NCBI RefSeq assembly: GCF_029030725.1
Contig: NZ_CP113162.1
Span: forward strand, 2,726,501 to 2,790,500
DNA length: 64,000 nucleotides
DNA from: [Pseudomonas] carboxydohydrogena
GTDB lineage: Bacteria > Pseudomonadota > Alphaproteobacteria > Rhizobiales > Xanthobacteraceae
Reading direction: 5' to 3'
The notes beneath the pieces are model-generated. The model searched no databases. It was not told the origin of the DNA and worked only from the letters and a program-made list of their open reading frames with translations. Of the stretch, positions 55,681 through 64,000 are shown one piece after another. Within the stretch, counting starts at the first letter, position 1; each line of letters begins with the position of its first letter. Both the position numbers and the translations under genes were made by a program.

Positions 55681-56580
55681 ATGGCCCGTGCAGCCACTTT
55701 GCCGGTTCTCAACGGAGAGTCCGGTCTTTCCCATTACCTCGCCGAAATCCGCAAATTCCCCATGCTTGAACCGCAGGAGGAATACATGCTCGCCAAGCGT
55801 TGGCGCGAGCATGACGATCGGGATGCGGCGCATAGACTCGTAACCAGCCATCTGCGGCTCGTGGCGAAGATCGCCATGGGCTATCGCGGCTACGGCCTGC
55901 CGATCTCCGAGGTCGTCTCGGAAGGCAATGTCGGCCTGATGCAGGCGGTGAAGCGCTTCGAGCCCGAAAAGGGATTCCGCCTCGCCACCTACGCGATGTG
56001 GTGGATCAAGGCGTCGATCCAGGAATACATCCTGCGTTCGTGGTCGCTCGTGAAAATGGGCACCACCGCGAACCAGAAGAAGCTGTTCTTCAACCTGCGC
56101 AAGGCCAAGAGCAAGATCTCGGCGCTGGAAGAAGGCGACATGCGCGAGGATCAGGTCAAGCTGATCGCCAAGCGTCTCGGCGTCACCGAGCGCGACGTGA
56201 TCGACATGAACCGCCGCCTTGGTGGCGACGCCTCGCTCAATGCGCCGATCCGCGACGACGGCGAACCTGGCGAATGGCAGGATTGGCTGGTCGATACCTC
56301 GCCCAACCAGGAAGCCATCATGGCGGAGAGCGAGGAATACGATCACCGCCGCAACGCGCTGACCGGCGCGATGGGCGTGCTCAATCCGCGCGAACGCCGC
56401 ATCTTCGAGGCGCGGCGCCTGGCCGAAGAGCCGATGACGCTCGAGGACCTCGCCGCCGAATTCGGCGTCTCGCGCGAGCGCGTGCGCCAGATCGAGGTCC
56501 GCGCTTTCGAGAAGGTGCAGGCCGCGGTGAAGAGCACCGTGGCGCGCCAGGAGCAGGCGGCACTCGAGGCCGCTTACTGA
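55681..56580 (+). CDS. rpoH: RNA polymerase sigma-32 factor
   Basis: A 299-residue heat-shock sigma factor. Region 2 includes LRLVAKIAMGYRGYGLPISE and TYAMWWIKASIQEYILRSWS. The RpoH box QKKLFFNLRKAKSKI is present, and region 4 has LEDLAAEFGVSRERVRQIEV. I chose the ATG at 55681, which follows GGAGGG; the open frame extends upstream to 55552 but without family similarity. Alphaproteobacteria often have several rpoH copies, so paralogues may exist elsewhere. A terminator follows. Confidence 0.96.
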   Translation: MARAATLPVLNGESGLSHYLAEIRKFPMLEPQEEYMLAKRWREHDDRDAAHRLVTSHLRLVAKIAMGYRGYGLPISEVVSEGNVGLMQAVKRFEPEKGFRLATYAMWWIKASIQEYILRSWSLVKMGTTANQKKLFFNLRKAKSKISALEEGDMREDQVKLIAKRLGVTERDVIDMNRRLGGDASLNAPIRDDGEPGEWQDWLVDTSPNQEAIMAESEEYDHRRNALTGAMGVLNPRERRIFEARRLAEEPMTLEDLAAEFGVSRERVRQIEVRAFEKVQAAVKSTVARQEQAALEAAY

Positions 56581-56606
56581 AGATCGGCTCCATTTTCAAA
56601 AGACGA

Positions 56607-56632
56607 AAGCCGGCGGAGACGCCGGCTTTTTT
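56607..56632 (+). terminator. Rho-independent terminator after rpoH
   Basis: AAGCCGGCG-GAGA-CGCCGGCTT followed by T6: a perfect 9-bp stem with a stable tetraloop, 26 bp after the rpoH stop. Confidence 0.93.
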
Positions 56633-56635
56633 GTA

Positions 56636-57094
56636 TCAATAATAATCCTGCAAGAATTCCGACAGCGAATCCGGATCGTAGATGTCATTGCCGCCGAGAG
56701 GATCGTTCAGCATCGTCAGGGCGTTCGTTTTGTAATCGGCCTCGACATCGTTGGGCGCGGCTCCGAGCGGCTGCGACAGGATCGAGCGATACGACAGATA
56801 ATTGTCCTTGCTGCCGACGAAGATGCAGACGCATCTCCTGGGGTCAGCGAACAGATAACGCGTCACACCGTTGACGGTGTGCATCACGAACCGATGCGGC
56901 GGCAAGGCGTGCAGCGCCTTCTCTCCCTTCGGTCCGTTCGCCGGCTGAACCTTGAACCCGGCGGACGACAGATAAAAATCGTTCTTGTCCAGAAAGGAAA
57001 GGCTGAGTTCCTCATCGGCCAGCAGCGGGCTGCCCGACAGCAGCGAGATCAATCCAACTCCAAACGACAGGCGTCGCGCTCTTGTGAAATTCAT
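56636..57094 (-). CDS. Exported protein of unknown function
   Basis: A 152-residue protein with a signal peptide (LSFGVGLISLLSGSPLLADE, cleavage likely after LLA). The mature part has two neighbouring cysteines (RCVCIFVG) and an acidic C-terminus ending in LQDYY. I do not recognise the family. It lies between the rpoH terminator and a non-coding stretch and seems to be a single gene. Confidence 0.75.
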   Translation of the reverse strand: MNFTRARRLSFGVGLISLLSGSPLLADEELSLSFLDKNDFYLSSAGFKVQPANGPKGEKALHALPPHRFVMHTVNGVTRYLFADPRRCVCIFVGSKDNYLSYRSILSQPLGAAPNDVEADYKTNALTMLNDPLGGNDIYDPDSLSEFLQDYY

Positions 57095-57429
57095 GAACTA
57101 TCCTCCAGCCGGAACCGAGGATGGGCCGGGACTATCGGCCGATCAAGGGAAAATGAAAGGGCTGCTGCAAGCGCGAGCCTTTTGAACCCATATCGATTCC
57201 AAAGCGACTAATCGCCACCACCGCATGCGATGCACAAGATGTAGTGCGGCCATCACGCTTCGCCGGCAGGCGTTCTTACAATCACGTCATGAAGCAAAGC
57301 ATGAAGAAAATATGAATTGAGGAATTCTGAATCCGCGCACGCCGATTTGTTTTCTTTCACTCCCACATGACTCACAACGGCCTCAATGCACCTCGATGGT
57401 GCGCCGGTCATTGAACCAAGGAGACGCGC
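57095..57429. other. Non-coding stretch between two small divergent genes
   Basis: I see no gene in this 335-bp stretch. Close to the next gene, TCAATG (57383) and CATTGA (57409) can pair around an inner CACC/GGTG stem, forming a possible leader hairpin just before the AAGGAG ribosome site. Confidence 0.5.
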
Positions 57430-57648
57430 ATGATCAATCGTCCGCCGGAAACTTTCAGCGCAGAAACCGTGGCTGCCTTGCGCGAAGTGCTCAACATCGC
57501 CGTCGCCCAGATCGCCGAGCAGAACAGAACGCCCGCAACCAAGGCCAAGATGGCCGAGACGATCGTGCGGCGCGCCGCCGAAGGCGTTACCGACGCCGTC
57601 GATCTCGTCACGTTAGCGGTCCGCGAGGGTGAAACGCCCGCAGCCTGA
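57430..57648 (+). CDS. Small helical protein of unknown function
   Basis: A 72-residue, Ala- and Glu-rich protein, probably all-helical (ETVAALREVLNIAVAQIAEQ). No cysteines, no membrane segment. It has a strong ribosome site (AAGGAG, 6 bases before ATG) and is closed by a terminator, so it is a real gene. Family not recognised. Confidence 0.75.
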   Translation: MINRPPETFSAETVAALREVLNIAVAQIAEQNRTPATKAKMAETIVRRAAEGVTDAVDLVTLAVREGETPAA

Positions 57649-57676
57649 TGCAAAAAGATAGAAGAAAGAGAAATGC

Positions 57677-57703
57677 AATGCCCGGTTCTGTGCCGGGCAT
57701 TTT
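57677..57703. terminator. Rho-independent terminator after the 72-residue gene
   Basis: AATGCCCGG-TTCTGTG-CCGGGCATT followed by TT-C-TTTT. It may serve both the plus-strand small gene and the convergent formyltransferase-like gene. Confidence 0.85.
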
Positions 57704-57712
57704 CATTTTGGC

Positions 57713-58321
57713 TTACGCCTCGGCGGGAGCCTTGATGCGCGGAGCCTGCGTCGCGAACTGCTCGTCCTGCGGCTTGGACGGCAGCGAGCCGAACGCCTTG
57801 GCGTGATCGATCACGCGCGCCATCAGTTTCAGCCCGAGCGGCGCCAGCGCGCGCTCCCACAATTCACGCGCGGTTTCGCCCTTCTTGACGAAACACCATT
57901 CCTGCGCGGCGATCGCGCCGCCGTCCATCTTCTCGGCGAGATGATAGATCGTGCCGCCCGTTACCGGATCGCCTTCGTTGATCGTCCACTCGACCGCGGC
58001 GATGCCGCGATGGCGCGGCAGCAGCGAGGGATGATAGCCGATGCCGCCCAGACGCGAGGCCGCGAGCGCATCTTCCGTCACCTTGGCGTGGCTGTGCGCG
58101 GTGATGATGAGATCGGTACCCGGCGGAATCTCCGAGGCTTCGATCGCCTTGGGGTGGGCCTGCACGTGAACATGTAGCCCCGCGGCGCGGCCGGCCGCGG
58201 CCAGACGATCCTCGCCGTCGGCCACGATCACGCCCGCGATCTCCACGCCATGCGCGAGCAGCATCTCAAGCGTCTTAACTCCGAAATGACGGGAGCCGGC
58301 GAGCGTAATCCGCAAGGTCAT
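57713..58321 (-). CDS. Formyltransferase-like protein
   Basis: A 202-residue protein of the formyltransferase fold (methionyl-tRNA/GAR formyltransferase superfamily). The core motif GIGYHPSLLPRHRG gives the catalytic His97, and Asp133 lies in AEKMDGGAI. The Asn that normally stands two residues before the His is Gly95 here. It lacks the C-terminal tRNA-binding domain of Fmt. The substrate is therefore unknown; a sugar-nucleotide or other amine formyltransferase is possible. It overlaps the upstream membrane-protein gene by 4 bp. Confidence 0.8.
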   Translation of the reverse strand: MTLRITLAGSRHFGVKTLEMLLAHGVEIAGVIVADGEDRLAAAGRAAGLHVHVQAHPKAIEASEIPPGTDLIITAHSHAKVTEDALAASRLGGIGYHPSLLPRHRGIAAVEWTINEGDPVTGGTIYHLAEKMDGGAIAAQEWCFVKKGETARELWERALAPLGLKLMARVIDHAKAFGSLPSKPQDEQFATQAPRIKAPAEA

Positions 58322-59856
58322 TGTCCCCAGGCTGAGAAGGCTTCGTTGAAAATGCGCTCGCCCGGCGAGCCCTTCTCGACCGACAGGATGGCGCGCTTGC
58401 CGTTGCCATAGACGATCGGAATGTCGAGCGAGGAGCGCTCCTTCAGCACCTGGATGTTACGGGCGCGGTCGACATCGACATTGGACAGGCCGATCAGGAA
58501 ATAGCCGTCCTGCACCTTGACCGACGTGGCCGCGAGCGGCGTGCCGCGCGGCTGGTCCGGTGATTTGGCGTAGACACCCGGCACGTTGGCGATCGTGGTG
58601 CCGAAATCGGGGCCGACCGTGAACACGATCTCCATCGTATGGCTGGTCGCCGGCATCGACGGATCGGTGTTGCGCATGATCGTCAGCGCCACCTTCATCT
58701 TGCGGTCGGGCAATTCGATGTCGGCCTTGATCGCGGTGTCCGGCTTCTGCTTCGGCGATGCCGCGACCTGATCGAGACGCCACACCACGGTGCCGACGGT
58801 CTGCTTGCCCTGCGGATCGGACGAATCCTCTTCATAGAGGATCGCGCGCTGCGCGACCTGTGCGACCTGCTGGTTGGAATCCGATTGCCCGACGCGGTCG
58901 GTGATTTTCGGACGGGCGCTGGTGTCGCTGCCCGCCCCGTTCTGGATCGCGGTCCGCGGCGACGGCTTGAACATCGACTTCATCGACGCGCCGTATTTCT
59001 GATACCCCAGAATGCCGCCGCCGATCAGAATGAGCGCCAAGCCCGCGAACAGCACGCCCTTGAGCGGAAAACCGCTGCGCATTTTCTCGGGACGGCTGTC
59101 GTAGCCGCGCCGCACTTTCGCGGGCGCAGGCTCGTGGCCGGTCAACTCCTCATAAGATTCATCGTCGGGATAGCCGGCATACGCGCCGCGCTGTTCCATG
59201 TCCGGCTCGGAGCGATCGAACTCCGGCGTCGGCGAAGACACATTGGCGAACGTCTTGCGCGCGGAGCGATTGGCCTGCGAAGCGGCACGGCCGAGTTCAT
59301 CGGTATCGGCGACGACATCGCGGAATCCGCGCGTCCCGACACCACCCTGATGGGACGGACGGCCCTGCCCCTGACCTGCCGGTGCATGCGGCTGCCCTGA
59401 AAGCGAATCCGACCCCGGCCCGCGCGGACGGCCGGGCACGCGAGGACGATCCTCGAAAGACGGCGGCGCATCGTGACGCGATACAGGCGGGCGAGCCATC
59501 GGAGCGCCGGGCTGCGCGGCGCGCACACCGGCCGCGGCGCGGGCGCTGTCGCGCAGGATATCGCCCCGGCGCGGACCTTCGCGAGGCGGGGCTTCCGGCC
59601 TGCCGCGCGGCGGCTCGGCACGATGCGAGTCTCCTCGCGTGCGATGAGCGGCTTCCGCCTCGACCTTGCGGACGGCTTCTTCCAGCGCCAGGCGCTCGCG
59701 GGTGATCTCGGCTTCGGTGAGGGGCGGCTGCACGCCGCGCAACTGCGCGATCAGCGCCGTGCGGGCACGCTCATACAAGGCACGCCGGCTTTCCCCTGAA
59801 GCGTTGGGATCGAGGCCGGCGACGGCACGCGCGATGAGGGGATAATAATCAGCCAT
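58318..59856 (-). CDS. Large membrane protein of unknown function with disordered middle
   Basis: A 512-residue protein. Residues 1-70 form a helical, conserved-looking segment (YYPLIARAVAGLDPNASGES, LYERARTALIAQL). Residues about 75-245 are Pro/Arg/Gly-rich and probably disordered. A single transmembrane helix at about 268-286 (GVLFAGLALILIGGGILGYQ) is followed by a 220-residue extracytoplasmic domain. Similar proteins are common in Bradyrhizobium relatives, without known function. It is coupled to the formyltransferase-like gene by a 4-bp overlap. Confidence 0.8.
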   Translation of the reverse strand: MADYYPLIARAVAGLDPNASGESRRALYERARTALIAQLRGVQPPLTEAEITRERLALEEAVRKVEAEAAHRTRGDSHRAEPPRGRPEAPPREGPRRGDILRDSARAAAGVRAAQPGAPMARPPVSRHDAPPSFEDRPRVPGRPRGPGSDSLSGQPHAPAGQGQGRPSHQGGVGTRGFRDVVADTDELGRAASQANRSARKTFANVSSPTPEFDRSEPDMEQRGAYAGYPDDESYEELTGHEPAPAKVRRGYDSRPEKMRSGFPLKGVLFAGLALILIGGGILGYQKYGASMKSMFKPSPRTAIQNGAGSDTSARPKITDRVGQSDSNQQVAQVAQRAILYEEDSSDPQGKQTVGTVVWRLDQVAASPKQKPDTAIKADIELPDRKMKVALTIMRNTDPSMPATSHTMEIVFTVGPDFGTTIANVPGVYAKSPDQPRGTPLAATSVKVQDGYFLIGLSNVDVDRARNIQVLKERSSLDIPIVYGNGKRAILSVEKGSPGERIFNEAFSAWGQ

Positions 59857-59918
59857 TCTTGTTCAGCCGGCGAACCCTTTACACAGCCCGATTGCGAAGG
59901 CGCATGCTTGTCACGACA

Positions 59919-61211
59919 TCATGCCTCGAATGGGTTTTGCACCAGAATAGTATCTTCGCGTTCGGGGCTCGTGGAAAGCAGGGCGACCGAACATCCCACG
60001 AGTTCTTCAACCCGCCTGACATATTTGATCGCCTGCGCCGGCAAATCGGCCCACGAACGCGCGTTCGCGGTCGGTTCCTGCCAGCCCTCGATGGCCTCAT
60101 AGATCGGCTTGACCCGCGCCTGAGCCCCCTCGCCTGCCGGCAAATGGTCGATCTCTTTACCATCGAGCTCGTAGCCGACACAAACCTTGATCTCCTCGAA
60201 GCCGTCGAGAATGTCGAGTTTGGTCAGAGCGAGGCCGTGGATGCCGCAAGTGCGAACGGTCTGGCGAACCAGCACCGCATCGAACCAGCCGCAGCGGCGC
60301 TTGCGGCCGGTGTTGACCCCGAACTCGCGGCCACGCTGGCCGATCAGTTCGCCGGTCGCATCCGTCAGTTCCGTCGGGAACGGACCCATGCCGACGCGCG
60401 TGGTGTAAGCCTTGCAGATGCCGAGCACGTAGCCGAGCGCACTCGGGCCCATGCCCGAGCCGGTCGCCGCCTGCGCCGCCGCCGTGTTGGAGGATGTGAC
60501 GTAAGGATAAGTACCGTGGTCGACATCGAGCAACGCGCCCTGCGCGCCCTCGAACAGGATGCGCTTGCCCTCGCGGCGCTTGTGATCGAGCAGATTCCAG
60601 ACCGTGTCGGCATAAGGCAGCACCTGCGGCGCGACCTGCACGAGGTCTTTCAGCACCTCGCCCGCATCGATCTCCTTGAGCGAAAGCCCACGGCGCAGCG
60701 CATTGTGATGCGACAGCAGCCGCTCGATCTTGTGCGGCAGGGTCTGCGGATCGGCGAGATCCATCAGGCGAATCGCGCGGCGGCCGACCTTGTCTTCATA
60801 GGCCGGGCCGATGCCGCGCTGGGTGGTACCGATCGCGGTCGCCTTGCTGGCGTTCTCGCGCACCGCATCGAGCTCGCGATGCAGCGGCAGAATCAATGTG
60901 ACGTTCTCGGCGACGCGCAGATTGTCGGGAGATACCGCGACGCCCTGCTCCTTCAGCCGTTCCACTTCCGTGACGAAGGCCTGCGGATCGAACACCACGC
61001 CATTGCCGATGACCGACAATTTCGAGGATCGCACCACGCCGGACGGCAGCAACGCGAGCTTGTAGGTCTTGCCGTTGATGACAAGCGTATGGCCGGCATT
61101 GTGCCCGCCCTGGAAACGAACGACGATGTCAGCCTGCTCTGACAGCCAATCGACAATCTTGCCCTTCCCTTCGTCGCCCCATTGAGCGCCGACGACCACA
61201 ACATTAGTCAT
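59919..61211 (-). CDS. purA: Adenylosuccinate synthetase
   Basis: A 430-residue enzyme that makes adenylosuccinate from IMP, aspartate and GTP in AMP synthesis. [18 protein letters not shown] is the GTP/IMP-binding start, followed by [22 protein letters not shown] and [12 protein letters not shown]. Normal length. The start at 61211 follows the family consensus. Confidence 0.98.
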   Translation of the reverse strand: MTNVVVVGAQWGDEGKGKIVDWLSEQADIVVRFQGGHNAGHTLVINGKTYKLALLPSGVVRSSKLSVIGNGVVFDPQAFVTEVERLKEQGVAVSPDNLRVAENVTLILPLHRELDAVRENASKATAIGTTQRGIGPAYEDKVGRRAIRLMDLADPQTLPHKIERLLSHHNALRRGLSLKEIDAGEVLKDLVQVAPQVLPYADTVWNLLDHKRREGKRILFEGAQGALLDVDHGTYPYVTSSNTAAAQAATGSGMGPSALGYVLGICKAYTTRVGMGPFPTELTDATGELIGQRGREFGVNTGRKRRCGWFDAVLVRQTVRTCGIHGLALTKLDILDGFEEIKVCVGYELDGKEIDHLPAGEGAQARVKPIYEAIEGWQEPTANARSWADLPAQAIKYVRRVEELVGCSVALLSTSPEREDTILVQNPFEA

Positions 61212-61445
61212 TGGGGTAAGCCATTTTCGGAAGCATCCTCACGTTCGTCTCAAGCAGCCGGACATGGCTGCGCCTACCGGCAGGAACGCTCGCATGCCAG
61301 GCCACCACCCGATAAAGGATGATGGGATGTGACGCAAGCAAAACAGCCCTTTGACGGCGCCGTGACTTCTCTTCAAAGTATTGAAATCCCCAGTTAAATC
61401 GCAACATCGCCGGAATTCCGCCGTCTCACTGGTACCGCTGCCGAC

Positions 61446-62369
61446 ATGACCCCGCCAAAGCCGCTTTTTCCGTCTTTCCGCCTGATGGACAGGCCCTATC
61501 TGCTGCTCTCTCTCACCATGCTGTTCTGGGCGGGAAACATCGTCATCGGCCGCTATGCCGCCGGGCAGATTCCGCCGATGGCATTGTCATACCTGCGCTG
61601 GCAATTGGCCTTCCTCTCCCTGCTGCCCTTCGCATGGTCCGACCTCCTTGGGGACTGGCCGACCATTCGCCGAAACCTCGGCATGATGATCCTGCTCGCC
61701 TTCACCGGCGTCGCGACCTTCAACACGCTGGGCTACTGGAGCCTGCAATACACCACGGCGCTCAACGCGCTGCTGCTGCAATCCTCCGGCCCGCTTTACG
61801 TGGCGCTGTTCGCGCTGGTGCTGTTCAACGTGCGCCTGACATGGATGCAGGCGTTCGGCATCGTGATTTCGCTGACGGGCGTGCTGACCATCATCCTGCA
61901 AGGCCAGTTGTCGGCGCTGCTGCAAATTCACTTCAACAAGGGCGACATCGGCTACACCGTGGCGCTGTTCGTGTTTGGGCTTTATTCCGCGCTCGCCTCG
62001 CGGCGGCTGGCGCTGAAGCAGCTTTCCTTCCTCGCATTCAACTGCGGGGTCGGTTCGCTGTTCATCCTGCCGCTGTTTGTGTGGGAAATGGCGTCCGGCC
62101 GCGTCACGCCGCTGAACGCCCACACCATTCCGATTCTGATCTACGTCGCGATCTTCCCCTCGACGCTCGCTTACCTGTTCTACAATCGCGGCATCGAACT
62201 GATCGGCGCCAACCGGAGCGCACCGTTCCTGCATCTGATCCCGGTGTTCGGCTCTGCGATGGCGATCGGACTGCTCGGCGAGGAGCCGCATCTGTATCAC
62301 ATCGTCGGCTACGCGCTGGTGTTCGCCGGCGTGGTGATCGCCGCGCGCAAGCCGAAGCAGCCTGAATAA
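61446..62369 (+). CDS. EamA-family (DMT) transporter
   Basis: A 307-residue membrane protein with ten hydrophobic segments in two EamA repeats (LTMLFWAGNIVIGRYAAGQI at the start; AYLFYNRGIELIGANRSAPF in the second). The family exports metabolites such as amino acids; the substrate cannot be predicted. It seems to be a single gene, convergent with the outer-membrane protein gene. Confidence 0.92.
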   Translation: MTPPKPLFPSFRLMDRPYLLLSLTMLFWAGNIVIGRYAAGQIPPMALSYLRWQLAFLSLLPFAWSDLLGDWPTIRRNLGMMILLAFTGVATFNTLGYWSLQYTTALNALLLQSSGPLYVALFALVLFNVRLTWMQAFGIVISLTGVLTIILQGQLSALLQIHFNKGDIGYTVALFVFGLYSALASRRLALKQLSFLAFNCGVGSLFILPLFVWEMASGRVTPLNAHTIPILIYVAIFPSTLAYLFYNRGIELIGANRSAPFLHLIPVFGSAMAIGLLGEEPHLYHIVGYALVFAGVVIAARKPKQPE

Positions 62370-62391
62370 AAACACCGCGGGGCCGCCGCGG
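62366..62391 (-). terminator. Candidate terminator for the outer-membrane protein gene
   Basis: On the minus strand CCGCGG-CGGCC-CCGCGG is followed by TG and TTTTT, 12 bp after the stop of the gene at 62403-63281. It overlaps the stop of the convergent transporter gene. Confidence 0.6.
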
Positions 62392-62402
62392 CCATGATGC
62401 GC

Positions 62403-63281
62403 TCAGAACGATGATCCGGTCGGTCTAAAGCCTGTATTCTGCTCGCGGAACGGATTTCTCAGTGTGGTCGCTCCGGTGTCCGGCTTGCTTCCCGGCACCG
62501 GGAAGGCGTAACCGATGATCGTCTTGATCACGATGCGGTCCGAAGTGGGCGTAAGGCCATATCCCACGCCGAAGTTCACATCGAAATCACCGGCCTTGAA
62601 GTCCGTGACCGCGAACAGCGTGTGCTGCTGATCGCGGACCGCCGCGAAGCGGCCGATCTCGCCGAAATCCGCATAGTATTCGAGGCCAACCTGCACATCC
62701 GGCGCAACCTTCTTCGCTGCCCGGAACGCGGGGGCGAAAGTCGTTTCACCCAACCGGCCAAGCCCGATGTCCACGATCGGATTCACGATGAACTCGTAGT
62801 CGCCTTTTCGCATGCCGACGATTGGGCGAATTTCGAGTCCCCACCGGGTCTGGGAAAATTTCGGCGTCTCGTAGCCCAGCTCGAAATTGACGCCGTAGAA
62901 GAACTCACGCTGGCCGGCATTGGGCGATACAAAGAGGGTTCGCAGCTTGAAGCCGTCGGACAGGAGTTGCCGATCCTGCACGGCGAACGGCACATAAAAT
63001 CCGAGCTCCCACCAATCCGTCAGGCCGTAGGCGAATTCCGGCGTGCCATTTAGGCTGCCATCGGAGCGAAAACCTCCCGGAAACGGCGGCAAGGACTGAC
63101 CACGCGCGACATAGTTGAGGTGCTGCTGAATGGTCCATTGGCCCACCGCCGCAATCGACGCATCGTAGACCTGAATCTCGTCTGTAGCATGGGCGGCAGC
63201 AGAGAGGCCAAATGCCGCCGCGGCACCGACCAGCATATGACTGATAACACAACGGAATCTTGCCGCGACCGGACAATTCAC
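62403..63281 (-). CDS. Outer-membrane beta-barrel-type protein of unknown function
   Basis: A 292-residue exported protein with a signal peptide (MLVGAAAAFGLSAAAHA). Alternating hydrophobic and polar residues with many aromatic residues (FAYGLTDWWELGFYVPFAV, GVNFELGYETPKFSQTRWGL) suggest a beta-barrel. It starts at a GTG at 63281 with GGGGGCG upstream; an ATG at 63236 lacks a ribosome site. Family not named with certainty; no neighbouring gene hints at the function. Confidence 0.75.
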   Translation of the reverse strand: MNCPVAARFRCVISHMLVGAAAAFGLSAAAHATDEIQVYDASIAAVGQWTIQQHLNYVARGQSLPPFPGGFRSDGSLNGTPEFAYGLTDWWELGFYVPFAVQDRQLLSDGFKLRTLFVSPNAGQREFFYGVNFELGYETPKFSQTRWGLEIRPIVGMRKGDYEFIVNPIVDIGLGRLGETTFAPAFRAAKKVAPDVQVGLEYYADFGEIGRFAAVRDQQHTLFAVTDFKAGDFDVNFGVGYGLTPTSDRIVIKTIIGYAFPVPGSKPDTGATTLRNPFREQNTGFRPTGSSF

Positions 63282-63368
63282 CTGACTCGCCCCCGTCGCT
63301 GTCTTTAAGTCCGCTACAAAATTAGAATGGTTCTAAATTAATTATTGCCAGCTCTCCTGTCAAACGCG

Positions 63369-63402
63369 AAAGGCGGCTGCCCATCCGGTTGCAGCCGCCT
63401 TT
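63369..63402 (-). terminator. Terminator after serA
   Basis: AAAGGCGGCTGC and GCAGCCGCCTTT form a perfect 12-bp stem around a 10-base loop, 36 bp after the serA stop. The trailing T run is short. Confidence 0.8.
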
Positions 63403-63437
63403 CAAAGTTCAAAAGAAGCCCTTTCGGGCTGGTGCGC

Positions 63438-64000
63438 TCAGAACGTCAGCGCCTTGGCCTGCTTCACGTGCGGCAGCTTCGCGACCTTGGCAAGGACCTC
63501 TTGCGGCACCTGTCCATCAACCTCGACCAGCGCGATAGCGTCGCCGCCCTGCTGATTGCGGCCGAGATGGAAGGTCGCGATGTTCACCTTGGCATCGCCG
63601 AGCATCGAGGCGAACTGGCCGATGAAGCCAGGCTTGTCCTCGTTGGTGATGTAGATCATCGACTTGCCGAACTCGGCATCGACGCGGATGCCCTTGATAT
63701 TAACCAGACGCGGCGCGCCATCGGCATACACCGTGCCCGACACCGAACGCTCCATGTTGTCCGTGGTCACGGTGACGGTGATGAGGCTTTCGTAATCGCT
63801 TTCGGCGGCGCGCAGCACTTCGTCCACCACCATGCCGCGCTCCTTGGCGACGACCGGCGCGGACACGACGTTGACGTCGCCCAGCATCGGACGCAACAAG
63901 CCGGACAATGCCGCCGCCGTCAGCGCCTTCACCTTCATCTCCGCAACCGCGCCCTCATAGGTGATCTGCACCTTGGCGATGTTGCTCTCGGTGAGCTGGC
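63438..64000 (-). CDS. serA: D-3-phosphoglycerate dehydrogenase, C-terminal part (cut by window edge)
   Basis: The last 187 or so residues of SerA, entering from the right edge. The intervening domain reads TYEGAVAEMKVKALTAAALS and VNVVSAPVVAKERGM, and the C-terminal ACT domain has YITNEDKPGFIGQFASMLGD and VNIATFHLGRN. SerA makes 3-phosphohydroxypyruvate in serine synthesis; the ACT domain is the site of serine feedback in many members. The frame continues to the edge with no start in the window. Confidence 0.95.
   Translation of the reverse strand, partial: QLTESNIAKVQITYEGAVAEMKVKALTAAALSGLLRPMLGDVNVVSAPVVAKERGMVVDEVLRAAESDYESLITVTVTTDNMERSVSGTVYADGAPRLVNIKGIRVDAEFGKSMIYITNEDKPGFIGQFASMLGDAKVNIATFHLGRNQQGGDAIALVEVDGQVPQEVLAKVAKLPHVKQAKALTF

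Noticed and set aside
57713-58321. HypX-like source of the hydrogenase CO ligand
   Set aside because: It has only a formyltransferase-like fold, no enoyl-CoA hydratase half, lacks the catalytic Asn, and lies 28 kb from the hydrogenase genes.

Overview
The window looks like a chromosomal segment of a GC-rich alphaproteobacterium of the Bradyrhizobium / Rhodopseudomonas / Afipia group (Nitrobacteraceae). This rests on gene content and protein style: the cbbR-cbbF-cbbP-cbbT order, hupTUV, an RpoH sigma factor, PurA, SerA and two complete branched-chain-type ABC importers. The species cannot be fixed by reading alone.

Region 1 (1-3.3 kb) is the start of a Calvin-cycle operon on the minus strand: FBPase, phosphoribulokinase and the first part of transketolase, with the LysR regulator CbbR divergent. 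Region 2 (3.4-29.0 kb) is a hydrogen-oxidation locus. It holds a TonB-dependent receptor, NikR with its own predicted operator, and a NiCoT-type nickel permease. A minus-strand hypF-hypC-[SIS isomerase]-hypD-hypE-hypB(His-rich)-permease operon follows. Then come the H2-sensing genes hupT-hupU-hupV, the membrane uptake hydrogenase hupSLC, and a maturation operon hupD-F-G-H-J-K-hypA-hypB2-hupR. Three good -24/-12 (sigma-54) promoters, before hypF, hupS and hupD, tie this locus to the NtrC-type activator HupR. H2 oxidation would supply energy for CO2 fixation by region 1.

Region 3 (29.2-47.4 kb) holds two catabolic clusters. One is a liv-type ABC importer with an alpha/beta-hydrolase, divergent from a GntR regulator and an aldehyde dehydrogenase. 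The other is one long operon with a three-subunit molybdenum hydroxylase (CoxM/S/L-like), a second liv-type importer and a CoxG-like protein, divergent from a TetR regulator with two visible operators. The Mo hydroxylase is unlikely to be a true CO dehydrogenase.

Region 4 (47.57-53.95 kb) is a genomic island bounded by 20-bp direct repeats, the right copy being the 3' end of tRNA-Glu(CTC). It carries a PIN-domain protein, an M.PvuII-like N4-cytosine methyltransferase with a ribbon-helix-helix head, a PD-(D/E)xK nuclease, an McrB-like AAA+ ATPase and a tyrosine integrase that has lost its catalytic C-terminus. The last three overlap by ATGA junctions as one operon. This is the best candidate here for an undescribed (defence) system.

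Region 5 (54.0-64 kb) is ordinary core chromosome: an RluD-like pseudouridine synthase, RpoH, a formyltransferase-like protein, a membrane protein, PurA, an EamA transporter, an outer-membrane-type protein and the 3' part of serA. All calls come from reading the sequence; no database search was run.
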